Under the pieces are notes generated by a model, which did not search any database, had not been told where the DNA came from, and was given only the letters and a program-made list of their open reading frames with translations. A stretch of 64,000 bases of DNA from Microbacterium sorbitolivorans. Its GTDB lineage: Bacteria > Actinomycetota > Actinomycetes > Actinomycetales > Microbacteriaceae. The translations under genes and the position numbers were made by a program. Where the stretch lies: assembly GCF_003327285.1 (NCBI RefSeq), contig NZ_KZ848474.1, positions 1-64,000 on the forward strand. The letters are read 5' to 3'. Of the stretch, positions 48,261 to 62,200 are shown piece after piece. Position 1 is the stretch's first letter. The number at the start of each line of letters is the position of its first letter.

Positions 48261-51200
48261 TCACCCCGCCAGGTGCGACCACGCGCCCGCGAGCTCGCGC
48301 CACGGGCCGCTCGCGGCGACGCGGCCGCCCTCCAGCACCACGACGCGGTCGGCGCGGGCGAGGGCCGCGCGCTTCGAGGTCGAGCCGATGACGGTCATGC
48401 CCTTGTCGCGCAGCGCCTGCCACAGCTCAATCTCGGTCGCGGCGTCGAGCGCGCTCGAGACGTCGTCGGCGAGCAGAATCTCCGAGTCGGTCGCGAGCGC
48501 CCTCGCCGTCGCGAGCCGCTGCACCTGGCCGCCCGAGAGCCGAACGCCGCGGTGGCCGACGGCCGCGTGGACGCCGCCGGCGCCCTCGATGTCGTCCTCC
48601 ATGCGGGCGATGCGAATCGCGTCGTCGATCTGGCGATCGCGGTCGAGGCGGATGTTCTCGTCGAAGGTTCCCGACAGCACGCGCGGCACCTGGGCAACGT
48701 AGGCGACCTGGCGGGGGCGCAGGAAGGTGCCCTCCGCGACGGGCGCGCCGTTCCAGCGTAGCTCGCCCGTGTGCGGGACGAGGCCGGCGAGGCTCGCGAG
48801 CAGGCTCGATTTTCCGGATCCGATGCCGCCGGTGAGCAGCACGAGCTCGCCCTTCTCGACGGCAAGGTCGACGCCCTCGACGCCGATCGTGCCGTCGGCG
48901 TGCACGGCGGTGAGGCCGCGCAGCTCGAGGGCGACGAGGGGATCATGGGGCTCGGGCAGCGGTGCGGGCGCCGTTCCCGAGACCTCGTCGACGCCGGGGA
49001 CGGCCGCGAAGATGCCGGATCCGCCCGCGAGGTGCTGCGTCGCGACCTGCCACGCGCGCACGCCCGGCGCCTTCGTGACGACGGCGGCGGCACAGAGGCC
49101 GTACCAGGTGAAGCCGAGGATGCTGCCCGAGGCGAGGATCGTCGTCGCGAGATCCCACACGCCGAGGAAGTGCATCGCCCACGAGAAGGTCACGCCGCAG
49201 GCGATCACGATGCCGGGCACGCCGTCGAGCACGGCCTGCACGCGGTGCTCGCGGATCTGCGCCTCGACGCGGCGCACGTCGACGTCGTTGAGGTGCTGGC
49301 GCACCGGATCCACGCGCGCCGCGAGCTTGACGGTGCGGGCGGCATCGAGCGCCGACACGAGGGTGCGGCCGAACTCGACGCGGGCGTCGGCGGCGCGCTT
49401 GGCCGAACGGCCGGCGGCGGGGCGACCCGCCCAGCTGGCCGCGGCCGACAGCACGAGCACGCTCGCAAGCAGCACGCCGACGAGCCACTCGCCCGAGAGC
49501 AGCACCGAGAGGATCACGACGATCGTCGCCGAGACGAGGTCGCCCCAGCGGTCGGCGTAGTCCTGGATCCGGTCGCCGTCCATCGCGCGCGCGACGACCT
49601 CGCCCGGCGGGGTCGCCTGCAGGCGCGGCTCACCGAGCTGCCCCGCGAGCACGCGCGTGCGATGCCGGGTGAGGCACGAGACCCACCAGCGCGGGTAGAT
49701 ATTGACGGCGTAGCCGAACACGGCGGGCATGACGAGAACCGCGATCGCCGCGGTGACGGCCACGAGGCCCCAGACGCCCGCGCCGACGGCGAGGCCGTCG
49801 ACCGTGCGGCCCCAGAGCCAGCTCGTGACGATGCCCTGCGGCGACAGCGCCGACATGACGAGGAACATGCCGACGCCGAGCAGGCCCCAGCCGGGGCGGT
49901 GCGCGAACGCGCTCAGCACCGAGCGGGCGAGGCCGGGACCGTCGCCCGGTTCGAACACCTCGGGCTTCGCCGTCTTCCGGCGCGCGCCGCCGATCGCGAT
50001 CGGGCCGGTCGCGTCGGTGACGGGCCCCGCGGGCGGATCCTCGTCGCCGTCGACGATGCCGTGGTGCTCCCTCGAGGCGGCGAGCAGGCTCTGGAACGGG
50101 CCGGGCTCGCCCGCGAGATCCTCGTAGCGGCCCTGCTGAATCACGCGGCCGTGGTCGAGCACGACGACGCGGTCGGCGCGCTCGATGGTCGTGAGGCGGT
50201 GCGCAATCAGGACGCCCGTGCGGCCCGCGAGCAGGCGCTCCGAGGCGCGCACGACGCGGCGCTCGGTGAGCGGATCCATGCGCGCGGTCGCCTCGTCGAG
50301 AACGACGACCGAGACGTCTCGGACGAGCAGGCGGCAGAACGCGACGAGCTGCTCCTCGCCCGCCGAGAGCACGGCGCCACCGGGTCCGAGGCGCGTGTCG
50401 AGGCCGTCGGGCAGGCGCGAGACCCAGTCGGCGAGGCCGAGCTCGTCGATCGCTGCCTCGATGTCGGCGCGCGGGATGGGCGCGAACAGCGCGATGTTCT
50501 CGGCGAGCGTGCCCGCGAGCAGCTCGGTGCGCTGCGTGACGACGCCGATCGCGCCGCGCAGCTTCTGCAGGTCGAGCGTCGTCACGCACTCGCCGCCGAG
50601 CAGCACCGTGCCGGGATGCGGCTCGACCGCGCGCGGGATGAGCGACGCGAGCGTCGACTTGCCGGATCCGGTGCGGCCGACGAGCGCGAGCGTCTCGCCG
50701 TCGGGGACGACGATCGAGATGTCGCGCAGCGCGAAGGATCCCTCGCCGTACCCGAACGAGAGGTCGCGGATCTCGAGGCCCGCGCCGTCCGGGAGGTCTG
50801 CCCCGCCGTCGGGCTCAGGTTCCACGGCCATCATCTGCTTCACGCGGGTAATCGCGCCGAGCCCCTCCTGCACCTGGGGCAGCTGGTTGACGAGCTCGCC
50901 GACGCGGCCAATCAGCATCGTCGTCGCGAGCACGAGCGTGATGAGCTGCGGCAGCGCGAGCCCGCCCGAGGTCACCATCGCGACGCCCGCGACGAGCAGG
51001 CCCGCGAAGAGCGCCTGCAGCACGCCCTGCGAGCGGAAGATCAGCTCGGCCTCCTTCGAGGCCATGTGGCGGAAGGTGCGGTTGATCGCGCTCGCGCGGT
51101 CGGCGATGCGGCGCAGCGCGAAGGCCTGGCCACCGCTCGTGCGCAGGTCGTCGCGGGCGGCGACGACCTCCTCGAACGCGGCCGCGTGATCCGTCCACGT

Positions 51201-51758
51201 CTGCTCGTTGACGACCTTGCGCGCCGCGATCACCGCGAAGAGCGGCCGCACGAAGAGTAGGTTAACGGCGACGAGCAGCGGCATCGCGATCCACGCCGGC
51301 CACCACATCGCGCCCGCGACGATCCACAGCGGCACGGCGCCGAGCAGCGTCGCCATGACGCCCCACCACTGCTGGCGCATGAGGTTGCTGATCGCGTTCG
51401 TGTCGTCGTCGATGCGGTCGAGGATCTCGCCGACCGCCTGCTCGCCCAGCACGCTGAGCGGCTGCCCGAAGGCGGCGGCCAGGAGGTCGCGGCGGAGCTT
51501 CCCCGCGGCGCGGTCGATGACCTGCGCCCACCCGACCTGCGCGAGCACCTGGATCAGCGCCGCGCCCACGATCAGGGCGCCGAGCAGCACCACGCCGCCC
51601 CACGTCGGGCGCTCGGCGAGACGCCCCGAGACGATCGTCGCGACGGCCTGGCCGGTCGTCGCCACCGCGAGGGCCACGATCGCGAGCACGCTGATTGGCC
51701 CCGAGATTCGCCGCCAGGAGATGCTGCGCGCCTGCGCCGTCTGTGTCTGCAATGTCAC
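48261..51758 (-). CDS. Fused ABC exporter (TMD-NBD-TMD-NBD)
   Basis: About 1165 aa (numbering below from the longer frame opening at 51788). It contains two complete exporter halves. NBD1 has Walker A GRTGSGKST (371-379), signature LSAGE (474-478), Walker B VVVLDEAT (E499) and H-loop H530. NBD2 has Walker A GGIGSGKSS (987-995), signature LSGGQ (1084-1088), Walker B ILLADD with Asp at the catalytic position (D1109), and Ser1138 in place of the H-loop His. Together these give one consensus and one degenerate ATP site, as in heterodimeric exporters. The substrate is unknown. I prefer GTG 51758: a TATTGT element lies 7 nt before it, while the TTG at 51788 has no ribosome binding site. It follows a small membrane protein gene. 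Confidence 0.88.
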   Translation of the reverse strand: MTLQTQTAQARSISWRRISGPISVLAIVALAVATTGQAVATIVSGRLAERPTWGGVVLLGALIVGAALIQVLAQVGWAQVIDRAAGKLRRDLLAAAFGQPLSVLGEQAVGEILDRIDDDTNAISNLMRQQWWGVMATLLGAVPLWIVAGAMWWPAWIAMPLLVAVNLLFVRPLFAVIAARKVVNEQTWTDHAAAFEEVVAARDDLRTSGGQAFALRRIADRASAINRTFRHMASKEAELIFRSQGVLQALFAGLLVAGVAMVTSGGLALPQLITLVLATTMLIGRVGELVNQLPQVQEGLGAITRVKQMMAVEPEPDGGADLPDGAGLEIRDLSFGYGEGSFALRDISIVVPDGETLALVGRTGSGKSTLASLIPRAVEPHPGTVLLGGECVTTLDLQKLRGAIGVVTQRTELLAGTLAENIALFAPIPRADIEAAIDELGLADWVSRLPDGLDTRLGPGGAVLSAGEEQLVAFCRLLVRDVSVVVLDEATARMDPLTERRVVRASERLLAGRTGVLIAHRLTTIERADRVVVLDHGRVIQQGRYEDLAGEPGPFQSLLAASREHHGIVDGDEDPPAGPVTDATGPIAIGGARRKTAKPEVFEPGDGPGLARSVLSAFAHRPGWGLLGVGMFLVMSALSPQGIVTSWLWGRTVDGLAVGAGVWGLVAVTAAIAVLVMPAVFGYAVNIYPRWWVSCLTRHRTRVLAGQLGEPRLQATPPGEVVARAMDGDRIQDYADRWGDLVSATIVVILSVLLSGEWLVGVLLASVLVLSAAASWAGRPAAGRSAKRAADARVEFGRTLVSALDAARTVKLAARVDPVRQHLNDVDVRRVEAQIREHRVQAVLDGVPGIVIACGVTFSWAMHFLGVWDLATTILASGSILGFTWYGLCAAAVVTKAPGVRAWQVATQHLAGGSGIFAAVPGVDEVSGTAPAPLPEPHDPLVALELRGLTAVHADGTIGVEGVDLAVEKGELVLLTGGIGSGKSSLLASLAGLVPHTGELRWNGAPVAEGTFLRPRQVAYVAQVPRVLSGTFDENIRLDRDRQIDDAIRIARMEDDIEGAGGVHAAVGHRGVRLSGGQVQRLATARALATDSEILLADDVSSALDAATEIELWQALRDKGMTVIGSTSKRAALARADRVVVLEGGRVAASGPWRELAGAWSHLAG

Positions 51759-51798
51759 TGACTCCACAATAGTGGCGACCCCCGACAAACGAATGCCG

Positions 51799-52266
51799 TT
51801 ACTCGTCCTCGTCCTCCCACGGCCAGCGCGGCTGGCTCGCGTTCGTGCGGCGCAGGGCGATCCCCGCCCACGCGGCGACGAACGCGGATCCGAGAACCAC
51901 CGGAACGACCCAGCCGACGAGCACCTCGCGCAGCACGGATCCGACGAGCGACAGATCGGCGCTCGACACGAACACCGCGATCGCGAGCGCGATCACGTAG
52001 ACCCCCGCGGATCCGATCGCCGTCGACACCGCCGACCAGTAGCCGGGCTTCGCCCGCGAGACGGGGCCCGCGAGCAACAGCGCGAAGGCTGCGATCGCGA
52101 CGCCCGCCGCCGCGTAAGCCGCGATGAGGCTCACCCCAGGCGTCGAGATGATGTCGTCGTCGACGATCGCGCTCGCGATGCCGAGCACCGCCACCAACAG
52201 CGCCAGGTACCCGATGCTCGCGAAGCTGACGAGCATCGGCGTCGGAAGTTTCTCGGGCGCGGTCAC
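51799..52266 (-). CDS. Small membrane protein of unknown function
   Basis: A 155-aa protein with four hydrophobic helices and an acidic, Trp-containing C-terminus (PRWPWEDEDE). It starts at GTG 52266 (VTAPEKLPTPMLVSF). A longer frame to 52296 would run into the terminator hairpin, so it is rejected. The gene lies just upstream of the fused ABC exporter and might be co-transcribed with it. No family was recognised. Confidence 0.7.
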   Translation of the reverse strand: MTAPEKLPTPMLVSFASIGYLALLVAVLGIASAIVDDDIISTPGVSLIAAYAAAGVAIAAFALLLAGPVSRAKPGYWSAVSTAIGSAGVYVIALAIAVFVSSADLSLVGSVLREVLVGWVVPVVLGSAFVAAWAGIALRRTNASQPRWPWEDEDE

Positions 52267-52290
52267 GGTTCCATTGTGCCGTGAGCCCGC

Positions 52291-52329
52291 GAGCACGCCG
52301 TCCCGTCGGAGGGACGGGACGGCGTGCTC
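52291..52329 (-). terminator. Hairpin, 17-bp perfect stem
   Basis: Arms of GAGCACGCCGTCCCGTC enclose the loop GGAGG. It is the second of two hairpins after the gene ending at 52397, and it lies about 25 nt before the start of the next leftward gene. Confidence 0.75.
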
Positions 52330-52343
52330 TCGTGCTGTTTCAA

Positions 52344-52390
52344 CCGCGCAGAAAGCCGCCCGTCGGAAGGACGGGCGGCTTTCTGCGCGG
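52344..52390 (-). terminator. Hairpin, 21-bp perfect stem
   Basis: A perfect stem of 21 bp with the 5-nt loop GGAAG lies 6 nt after the stop of the gene at 52397. Its top (CCCGTC-loop-GACGGG) is the same as in the neighbouring hairpin. It probably ends the upstream transcript. Confidence 0.8.
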
Positions 52391-52396
52391 GATGGT

Positions 52397-53464
52397 TTAT
52401 GCGGAGGCCGCGGGGCCCTCGGCCATGACGCGCTCGTACTCGTCGCGCGCCTCCTTGTTCTGCAGCGTGATCTTCGCGCCGCGGCGCGAGGCCCAGCCGC
52501 CGAACCAGATGGTGACCTCGCGGGCGAGGATGAAGGCGATGAGGCCCGGCGCGGCGAAGGCGGTGCCGCGCAGCACCTCGACGGCCTGCGAGCCCGTGAT
52601 CTGCCAGAAGGGCGCCTCGAAGAGCACGCCGCCCAGGAAGCCCGCGTACGTCAGCAGCGCGACGAAGAGGCCGAGCACGACCCACGACCACCAGCGCGCG
52701 CGGTTCACGAACACGCCGAGCAGCCAGAACGCCAGCCAGAACGCGACGACGGTGACCCAGTAGGGGCCGCTCAGCAACACGTCGTTGACGAAGTCCATCG
52801 GGTCGAGCGCGGGCGCGATGTTCATCGCGGGCACGAGGCTCACGAAGACCTGCCAGCCGTACAGCGCGGCGCCGTAGAGCGCGGCGAAGACGAGCGCCGC
52901 CACGAGGCCGATGAGGCCCGTCGCGCCGCGGTTGCCGCGCTTGCGGGGAAGCTCGGGCGCCTGCACGAAGATCGGGGCCGGTGCCACCGTCTCCTCGACG
53001 GCAGTCGGCGGCACGGGAGCGGGCGCGGGCGCCGGGGCCGCCTCCGCGATCGGCGCGGCCGCGGCGGCCGACGCCGCGAAGACCTCGGTCTTCGCGGGCT
53101 CGAACCACGGATCCGGCTTCGCGGCCGGCTCCTCCGCCGGGGCCGGCTCGGGCTCGGGCTGCGCCGGCGACACGGGCGCCGCGGCGGCGGTCTCGGCCTC
53201 GAGGCGGTCGAGCTCGGCGGCCAGCGCCTCGTAGTCGACCTCGTTCTCGTTGGCGGGGTCGTCGGAAAGGAACGCCGACGGCGCGTTATCGAGCGGCGCG
53301 CCCTCGTCGATCACGGGTTCCGCGGGAACCTCCTCGGACGGGGCCGGCGGGACGTCTGCCTGCGGGGCCTCGTTCTCGACGCTGGATGCGCCCGCATCGG
53401 GGGCACTGTTCAGCTCTTCGGCGTCTCGTTCGCCGTTATTGCTTGAACCCTGTGTGTCACTCAT
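52397..53464 (-). CDS. Acidic-tailed membrane protein of unknown function
   Basis: About 355 aa. The first 175 residues are acidic and Pro/Ala/Glu-rich and have no predicted fold. The remainder holds five or six membrane helices, ending with a short basic segment (GWASRRGAKITLQNKEARDE). I chose ATG 53464, which has GAGGAG 8 nt upstream, over the GTG at 53473 that follows this site too closely. No family was recognised. It shares the Pro-rich N-terminal design of the next upstream gene and is terminated by two strong hairpins. Confidence 0.7.
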   Translation of the reverse strand: MSDTQGSSNNGERDAEELNSAPDAGASSVENEAPQADVPPAPSEEVPAEPVIDEGAPLDNAPSAFLSDDPANENEVDYEALAAELDRLEAETAAAAPVSPAQPEPEPAPAEEPAAKPDPWFEPAKTEVFAASAAAAAPIAEAAPAPAPAPVPPTAVEETVAPAPIFVQAPELPRKRGNRGATGLIGLVAALVFAALYGAALYGWQVFVSLVPAMNIAPALDPMDFVNDVLLSGPYWVTVVAFWLAFWLLGVFVNRARWWSWVVLGLFVALLTYAGFLGGVLFEAPFWQITGSQAVEVLRGTAFAAPGLIAFILAREVTIWFGGWASRRGAKITLQNKEARDEYERVMAEGPAASA

Positions 53465-53560
53465 CGCAGACACTCCTCAACGATCGCGGGGATCTCCCTG
53501 TGCGGAAGAATACCCGTCGTACGTGGGAGGATCCGTGCGCCACGCGCGCGGATAATCGGG

Positions 53561-55273
53561 TTACAGCTGGCCAAGATCGACCGAAACCTTGCCGTCGTCG
53601 TCGGCCGTCACGTTCAGGTAGATGTCGCTGTATCCGAACGGCGCGTACACCGAGTCGGAGTCGGGCTCCCAATCGTCTTCCTCGTAGAAGCGCCACGTGT
53701 AGTCGACCTTCATGACGCCGCCCGAGACGACGACGCTGCCCGAGGCCTCGTCGTAGTGCACGTCGGGCTTCTCGCTCCACGACCGCACGATGTCGCTGAC
53801 CGCGTAGTAGCCGGGGTCGCGGTACTCGAGCGTGTTGGGGCAGTTCGCGGGCTCGAACTGGTCGCTCTCCATGCAGAGATCGATCTGCTTCCACACTGCG
53901 TCGACCGCCTGCTGCCGCGCCTCGTCGCCCAGGCGCGCGTCGAACGAGACGACGCCCTGCAGCGCCGCCACCGTGGCGTCGTCGCCGTAGCCGTACCACT
54001 CGGTCACCCAATCGGCGTCGTAGCGCGAGGGCTCGGCCTTCGTCTCGCCCGGCGCCACCGTGAGCACCTGGTCGTCGCCATAGGTGATGGCTCCCGTCGA
54101 CTCGGGCGCCGCAAAGGCGTAGGTGCCCGGGAGTGCGAGGGCGCCCGACGCGTACGTCGTCGCGGCGTCGATCAGCGAGCGCGCGTCGCACGACTCGCAC
54201 GACGCCGACGACAGGTCGACGTCGACGCCGTTGACGGTCGCCACGTTCGCGACGTTCCACAGCACGACGCGCTCGATCGGGGCGCTGTCGAGCACCCACA
54301 CGCCGTAGCCGTCTTCGACCTCGACCTCGGAGGTGAAGGCGAAGTCGGCCTCGTACTGCTTGCCGCCCATCGTGTAGCTCGTCCACACGCGGCCGGCGTC
54401 GCCCTCGGTGTCGGAGTCGGTGATCTCGAAGCTCTCGGGCCGCGCCTCGGCGGCCTGGTAGACGTCGTCGTTGATGAGCACGAGGGATCCCTCGGGCTCG
54501 CTCGACAGCATCGCGAGCGCCGCCGTCGCCTCGCCGTCGACGAGGTGCTGCAGGTACTCGGTCGCGATCGCGTCGGCCGTGTACGAGCTCTCGATCTCGT
54601 CGACCTGCCACTTCGGGAAGATCAGCCACTCGTGCTCGGAGTACCTCATCGAGATGTTCTGGCGATACTCGAGCCCGTCGACCGTGAGCGTGCCCTCGAT
54701 GCTCGAACGGTGGCCGTAGGTGTCGGGGGCGTCCATCTCGATCTCGGCGCCGCCCGCGCGGGCGAGCTCGAACGCGCCGCCCGTCGCGGCGATGGCCGGC
54801 TCGTCGGCCTCCGACGGATCCCACTGCGCGAGCGCGCCGTCGACGTCGCCGCTCGTGATCTTGTCGTAGTACGCCTCAGCCGCCGTCGCGGGCGAGAACC
54901 GGGTGTCGAGTAGCCAGTTATAGGCGAACCAACCGCCCACGCCGAGAACCGCGAGCGCCACGACCGTGACGCCGCCGCCGATCAGCCACCCGCGCCCGCG
55001 GCGCCGGCGCGCGCCGGCCGGTTTCGGATCCGCGTGCGTGGTCTTCTTGTCGCGGGCGGGCTGCGGAGCCGGCTGCGGGGGTGCCGCCTGCGGGGCCGGT
55101 TGCTGCACGGGTTGCTGCACGGGTGCGAACGCCGGCATCACCTCGGTCGGCGCTGCCGGGGCCGGCGGAATGGGCGGCGCGGGAGGCACCGGAGGTGCCG
55201 GCGGGACGGGCGGCGGCGGGACGGACGCCGCGCCGTGCGAGTCGGAATCTTCGGGGCGCTGTGAGTCGCTCAT
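53561..55273 (-). CDS. Membrane-anchored extracellular protein of unknown function
   Basis: This 570-aa protein has a Pro-rich N-terminus (about 18-75, with VPPAPPVPPAPPIPPAP), a basic stretch GARRRRGRG, one membrane helix (about 95-120) and a large acidic extracellular part. The latter looks like repeated small domains, each beginning with a helix such as SPATAAEAYYDKITSGDVDG or YTADAIATEYLQHLVDGEAT, as in DUF4878/NTF2-like modules. Cysteine pairs (CESCD, and C...C near the end) may form disulfides. It starts at ATG 55273 after GGAGAGA. Function is unknown; the design fits a cell-envelope sensor or binding protein. Confidence 0.72.
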   Translation of the reverse strand: MSDSQRPEDSDSHGAASVPPPPVPPAPPVPPAPPIPPAPAAPTEVMPAFAPVQQPVQQPAPQAAPPQPAPQPARDKKTTHADPKPAGARRRRGRGWLIGGGVTVVALAVLGVGGWFAYNWLLDTRFSPATAAEAYYDKITSGDVDGALAQWDPSEADEPAIAATGGAFELARAGGAEIEMDAPDTYGHRSSIEGTLTVDGLEYRQNISMRYSEHEWLIFPKWQVDEIESSYTADAIATEYLQHLVDGEATAALAMLSSEPEGSLVLINDDVYQAAEARPESFEITDSDTEGDAGRVWTSYTMGGKQYEADFAFTSEVEVEDGYGVWVLDSAPIERVVLWNVANVATVNGVDVDLSSASCESCDARSLIDAATTYASGALALPGTYAFAAPESTGAITYGDDQVLTVAPGETKAEPSRYDADWVTEWYGYGDDATVAALQGVVSFDARLGDEARQQAVDAVWKQIDLCMESDQFEPANCPNTLEYRDPGYYAVSDIVRSWSEKPDVHYDEASGSVVVSGGVMKVDYTWRFYEEDDWEPDSDSVYAPFGYSDIYLNVTADDDGKVSVDLGQL

Positions 55274-55327
55274 GCTCTCTCCATGTCGGCTGTTGCGACG
55301 AGAATACCACCGAGGTCAGACACGAAA

Positions 55328-55361
55328 ACGGCCCCGGGGATCCGGAGATCCTCGGGGCCGT
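55328..55361 (-). terminator. Rho-independent terminator of rpoBC
   Basis: On the minus strand a 15-bp stem with one G-U pair and a 4-nt loop is followed by UUUUCG. It lies 17 nt after the rpoC stop and between rpoC and the next leftward gene. Confidence 0.9.
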
Positions 55362-55377
55362 CTTAGTTCACTTCAGG

Positions 55378-59253
<3,876 letters not shown>

Positions 59254-59295
59254 TTGACTCTCCTGTGTGGGAAATCTGTGTATCGGTCAGGCGGA

Positions 59296-62200
59296 TCAAA
59301 TCTCGTCGATCGAGGCGGACTCGAATCGGCTCGAGATGTTGATGCCCAGCTCCTCCGCGGCGCGGAAGGCCTCGTCGTCGGTGTCGCGGAGGCTGACGAC
59401 TTCACCGTCAGCACCCAGCACCTCGACGTTCAGGCAGAGCGACTGCATTTCCTTCATGAGCACCTTGAAGGACTCGGGAATGCCGGGCTCGGGGATGTTC
59501 TCGCCCTTGACGATCGACTCGTACACCTTGACGCGGCCGAGGATGTCGTCGGACTTCACCGTGAGGAGCTCCTGCAGGGCGTAAGCGGCGCCGTAGGCCT
59601 CGAGGGCCCACACCTCCATCTCACCGAAGCGCTGTCCACCGAACTGCGCCTTACCGCCGAGGGGCTGCTGCGTGATCATCGAGTAGGGACCCGTCGAACG
59701 CGCGTGGATCTTGTCGTCGACAAGGTGGTGCAGCTTCAGGATGTACATGTAGCCGACCGAGATCGGGTACGGGTACGGCTCACCGGTGCGGCCATCGATC
59801 AGGTTGGCCTTACCGTCGGCGTTCACGACCGTCTCGCCCGTCGGGCGGGGCAGCGTCGCACCGAGAAGACCGCGGACCTCGTCCTCTTCCGCACCGTCGA
59901 AGACGGGGGTCGCGACGGGGGTGCCGGCGGCGATGTCGCGGTACTCCTCCGGGATGTTGACGGCCCACTCGGGGGTGCCCTCGATCTTCCAACCCTGCTG
60001 GGCGATCCAGCCGAGGTGAACCTCGAGAACCTGACCGAAGTTCATGCGGCCCGGGATACCCATCGGGTTGAGGAGCACGTCGAGCGGCGTGCCGTCCTCG
60101 AGGAAGGGCATGTCCTCCTCGGGGAGGATACGCGCGATGACACCCTTGTTGCCGTGGCGGCCGGCGAGCTTGTCACCCTCGGTGATCTTGCGCTTCTGGG
60201 CGATGTAGACCACGACACGGCGGTTGACGCCCGAGCCGAGCTCGTCGTCGCCCTCTTCTGCGTCGAACTCCTTGACCGCGATGACGGTTCCCTGCTCACC
60301 GTGGGGCACCTTCAGCGACGTGTCGCGAACCTCGCGGCTCTTCTCGTTGAAGATCGCGCGGAGCAGGCGCTCCTCGGCCGAGAGCTCGGTCTCGCCCTTC
60401 GGGGTGACCTTACCGACGAGGATGTCGCCGGGGCGAACCTCTGCACCGATACGGATGATGCCGCGCTCGTCGAGGTCCTTCAGGAGCTCGGGGCTGACGT
60501 TCGGAAGATCACGGGTGATCTCTTCCTTACCCAGCTTGGTGTCGCGGGCGTCGATCTCGTATTCCTCGATGTGGATCGAGGTCAGGGTGTCTTCCTTCAC
60601 CAGGCGCTGGTTCAGGATGATCGCGTCCTCGAAGTTGTAACCCTCCCACGACATGAAGCCGATGAGCAGGTTCTTTCCGAGGGCGAGCTCGCCGTTGTCG
60701 GTCGAGGGACCATCGGCGATGACCTCGCCGACCTCGACGCGGTCACCCATGCGCACGGCAACCTTCTGGTTGTACGTGTTGCCCTGGTTCGAGCGGTCGA
60801 ACTTACGCAGGAAGAAGTTCTGCGTGCCACCCTCGTCGAGCTGCAGCGTGACGTAGGTCGCGGTGACGTCGATGACGACACCGGCCTTGTCGGCGATGAT
60901 CGAGTCGCCCGAGTCGATGGCGGCGAACTTCTCCATGCCGGTACCGACGATCGGTGCCTCGGACTCGAGAAGCGGAACAGCCTGACGCTGCATGTTTGCA
61001 CCCATGAGGGCGCGGTTCGCGTCGTCGTGCTCGAGGAACGGGATCAGGGCCGTACCGACCGACACCATCTGGCGCGGCGAGACGTCCATGTAGTGCACGT
61101 CTTCCGACGGCAGAAGGTCGACGTCGTCACCGTGCTCGCGAGCGAGCACGCGCTCCTCCGCGAAGGATCCGTCAGCGTTGAGCTTCGTGGTCGCCGGGGC
61201 GACGTTGAAGGCCTGCTCTTCGGCGGCCGACAGGTAGTCGATCTGGTCGCTGACCTTGCCGTCGATGACGCGGCGGTACGGCGTCTCGATGAAGCCGAAC
61301 GCGTTGATGCGACCGTAGGTTGCGAGACGACCGATCAGACCGATGTTCGGGCCTTCAGGGGTCTCGATGGGGCACATGCGGCCGTAGTGCGACGGGTGAA
61401 CGTCACGAACCTCAACACCCGCGCGCTCACGCGACAGACCACCCGGGCCGAGCGCCGACAGCGTGCGCTTGTGGGTGATGCCCGCGAGCGGGTTGTTCTG
61501 GTCCATGAACTGCGAGAGCTGCGAGGTACCGAAGAACTCCTTGATCGCGGCCACGACGGGGCGCACGTTGATCAGGGTCTGCGGCGTGATCGCTTCGATG
61601 TCCTGCGTGGTCATGCGCTCGCGCACGACGCGCTCCATGCGGCTCAGGCCCGTGCGGACCTGGTTCTGGATGAGCTCACCCACGGCACGGATGCGGCGGT
61701 TACCGAAGTTGTCGATGTCGTCGACGTCGATGCGCTTGGTGACGACCTCGCCACCCTTGGTGACGCCCTCGAACTCGGTGTCGCCACGGTGCAGGCGCAC
61801 CATGTACTTGATCGTCTCGACGATGTCTTCGACCGTGAGCACCGAGTCGGTGAGCGGGCGGTCAAGGCCGAGCTTCTGGTTCAGCTTGAAGCGGCCGACC
61901 TTCGCGAGGTCGTAGCGCTTGGCGTTGAAGTAGAAGTTGTCGAGCAGCGAGCGCGCGGCCTCGGCCGCAACCTGCTCGCCCGGACGGATCTTGCGGTAGA
62001 TGTCGCGAAGAGCGTCTTCCTGCGTCAGGACGGTGTCCTTCGCGAGGGTCTCCTCGATCGACGCGATGCCCGCGAACTCCTCGAGGATCTGCTCGCTCGA
62101 GAGGCCGAGCGCCTTGAGGAAGACGGTCACCGACTGCTTGCGCTTGCGGTCGATGCGCACGCCGACCTGGTCGCGCTTGTCGATCTCGAACTCGAGCCAG

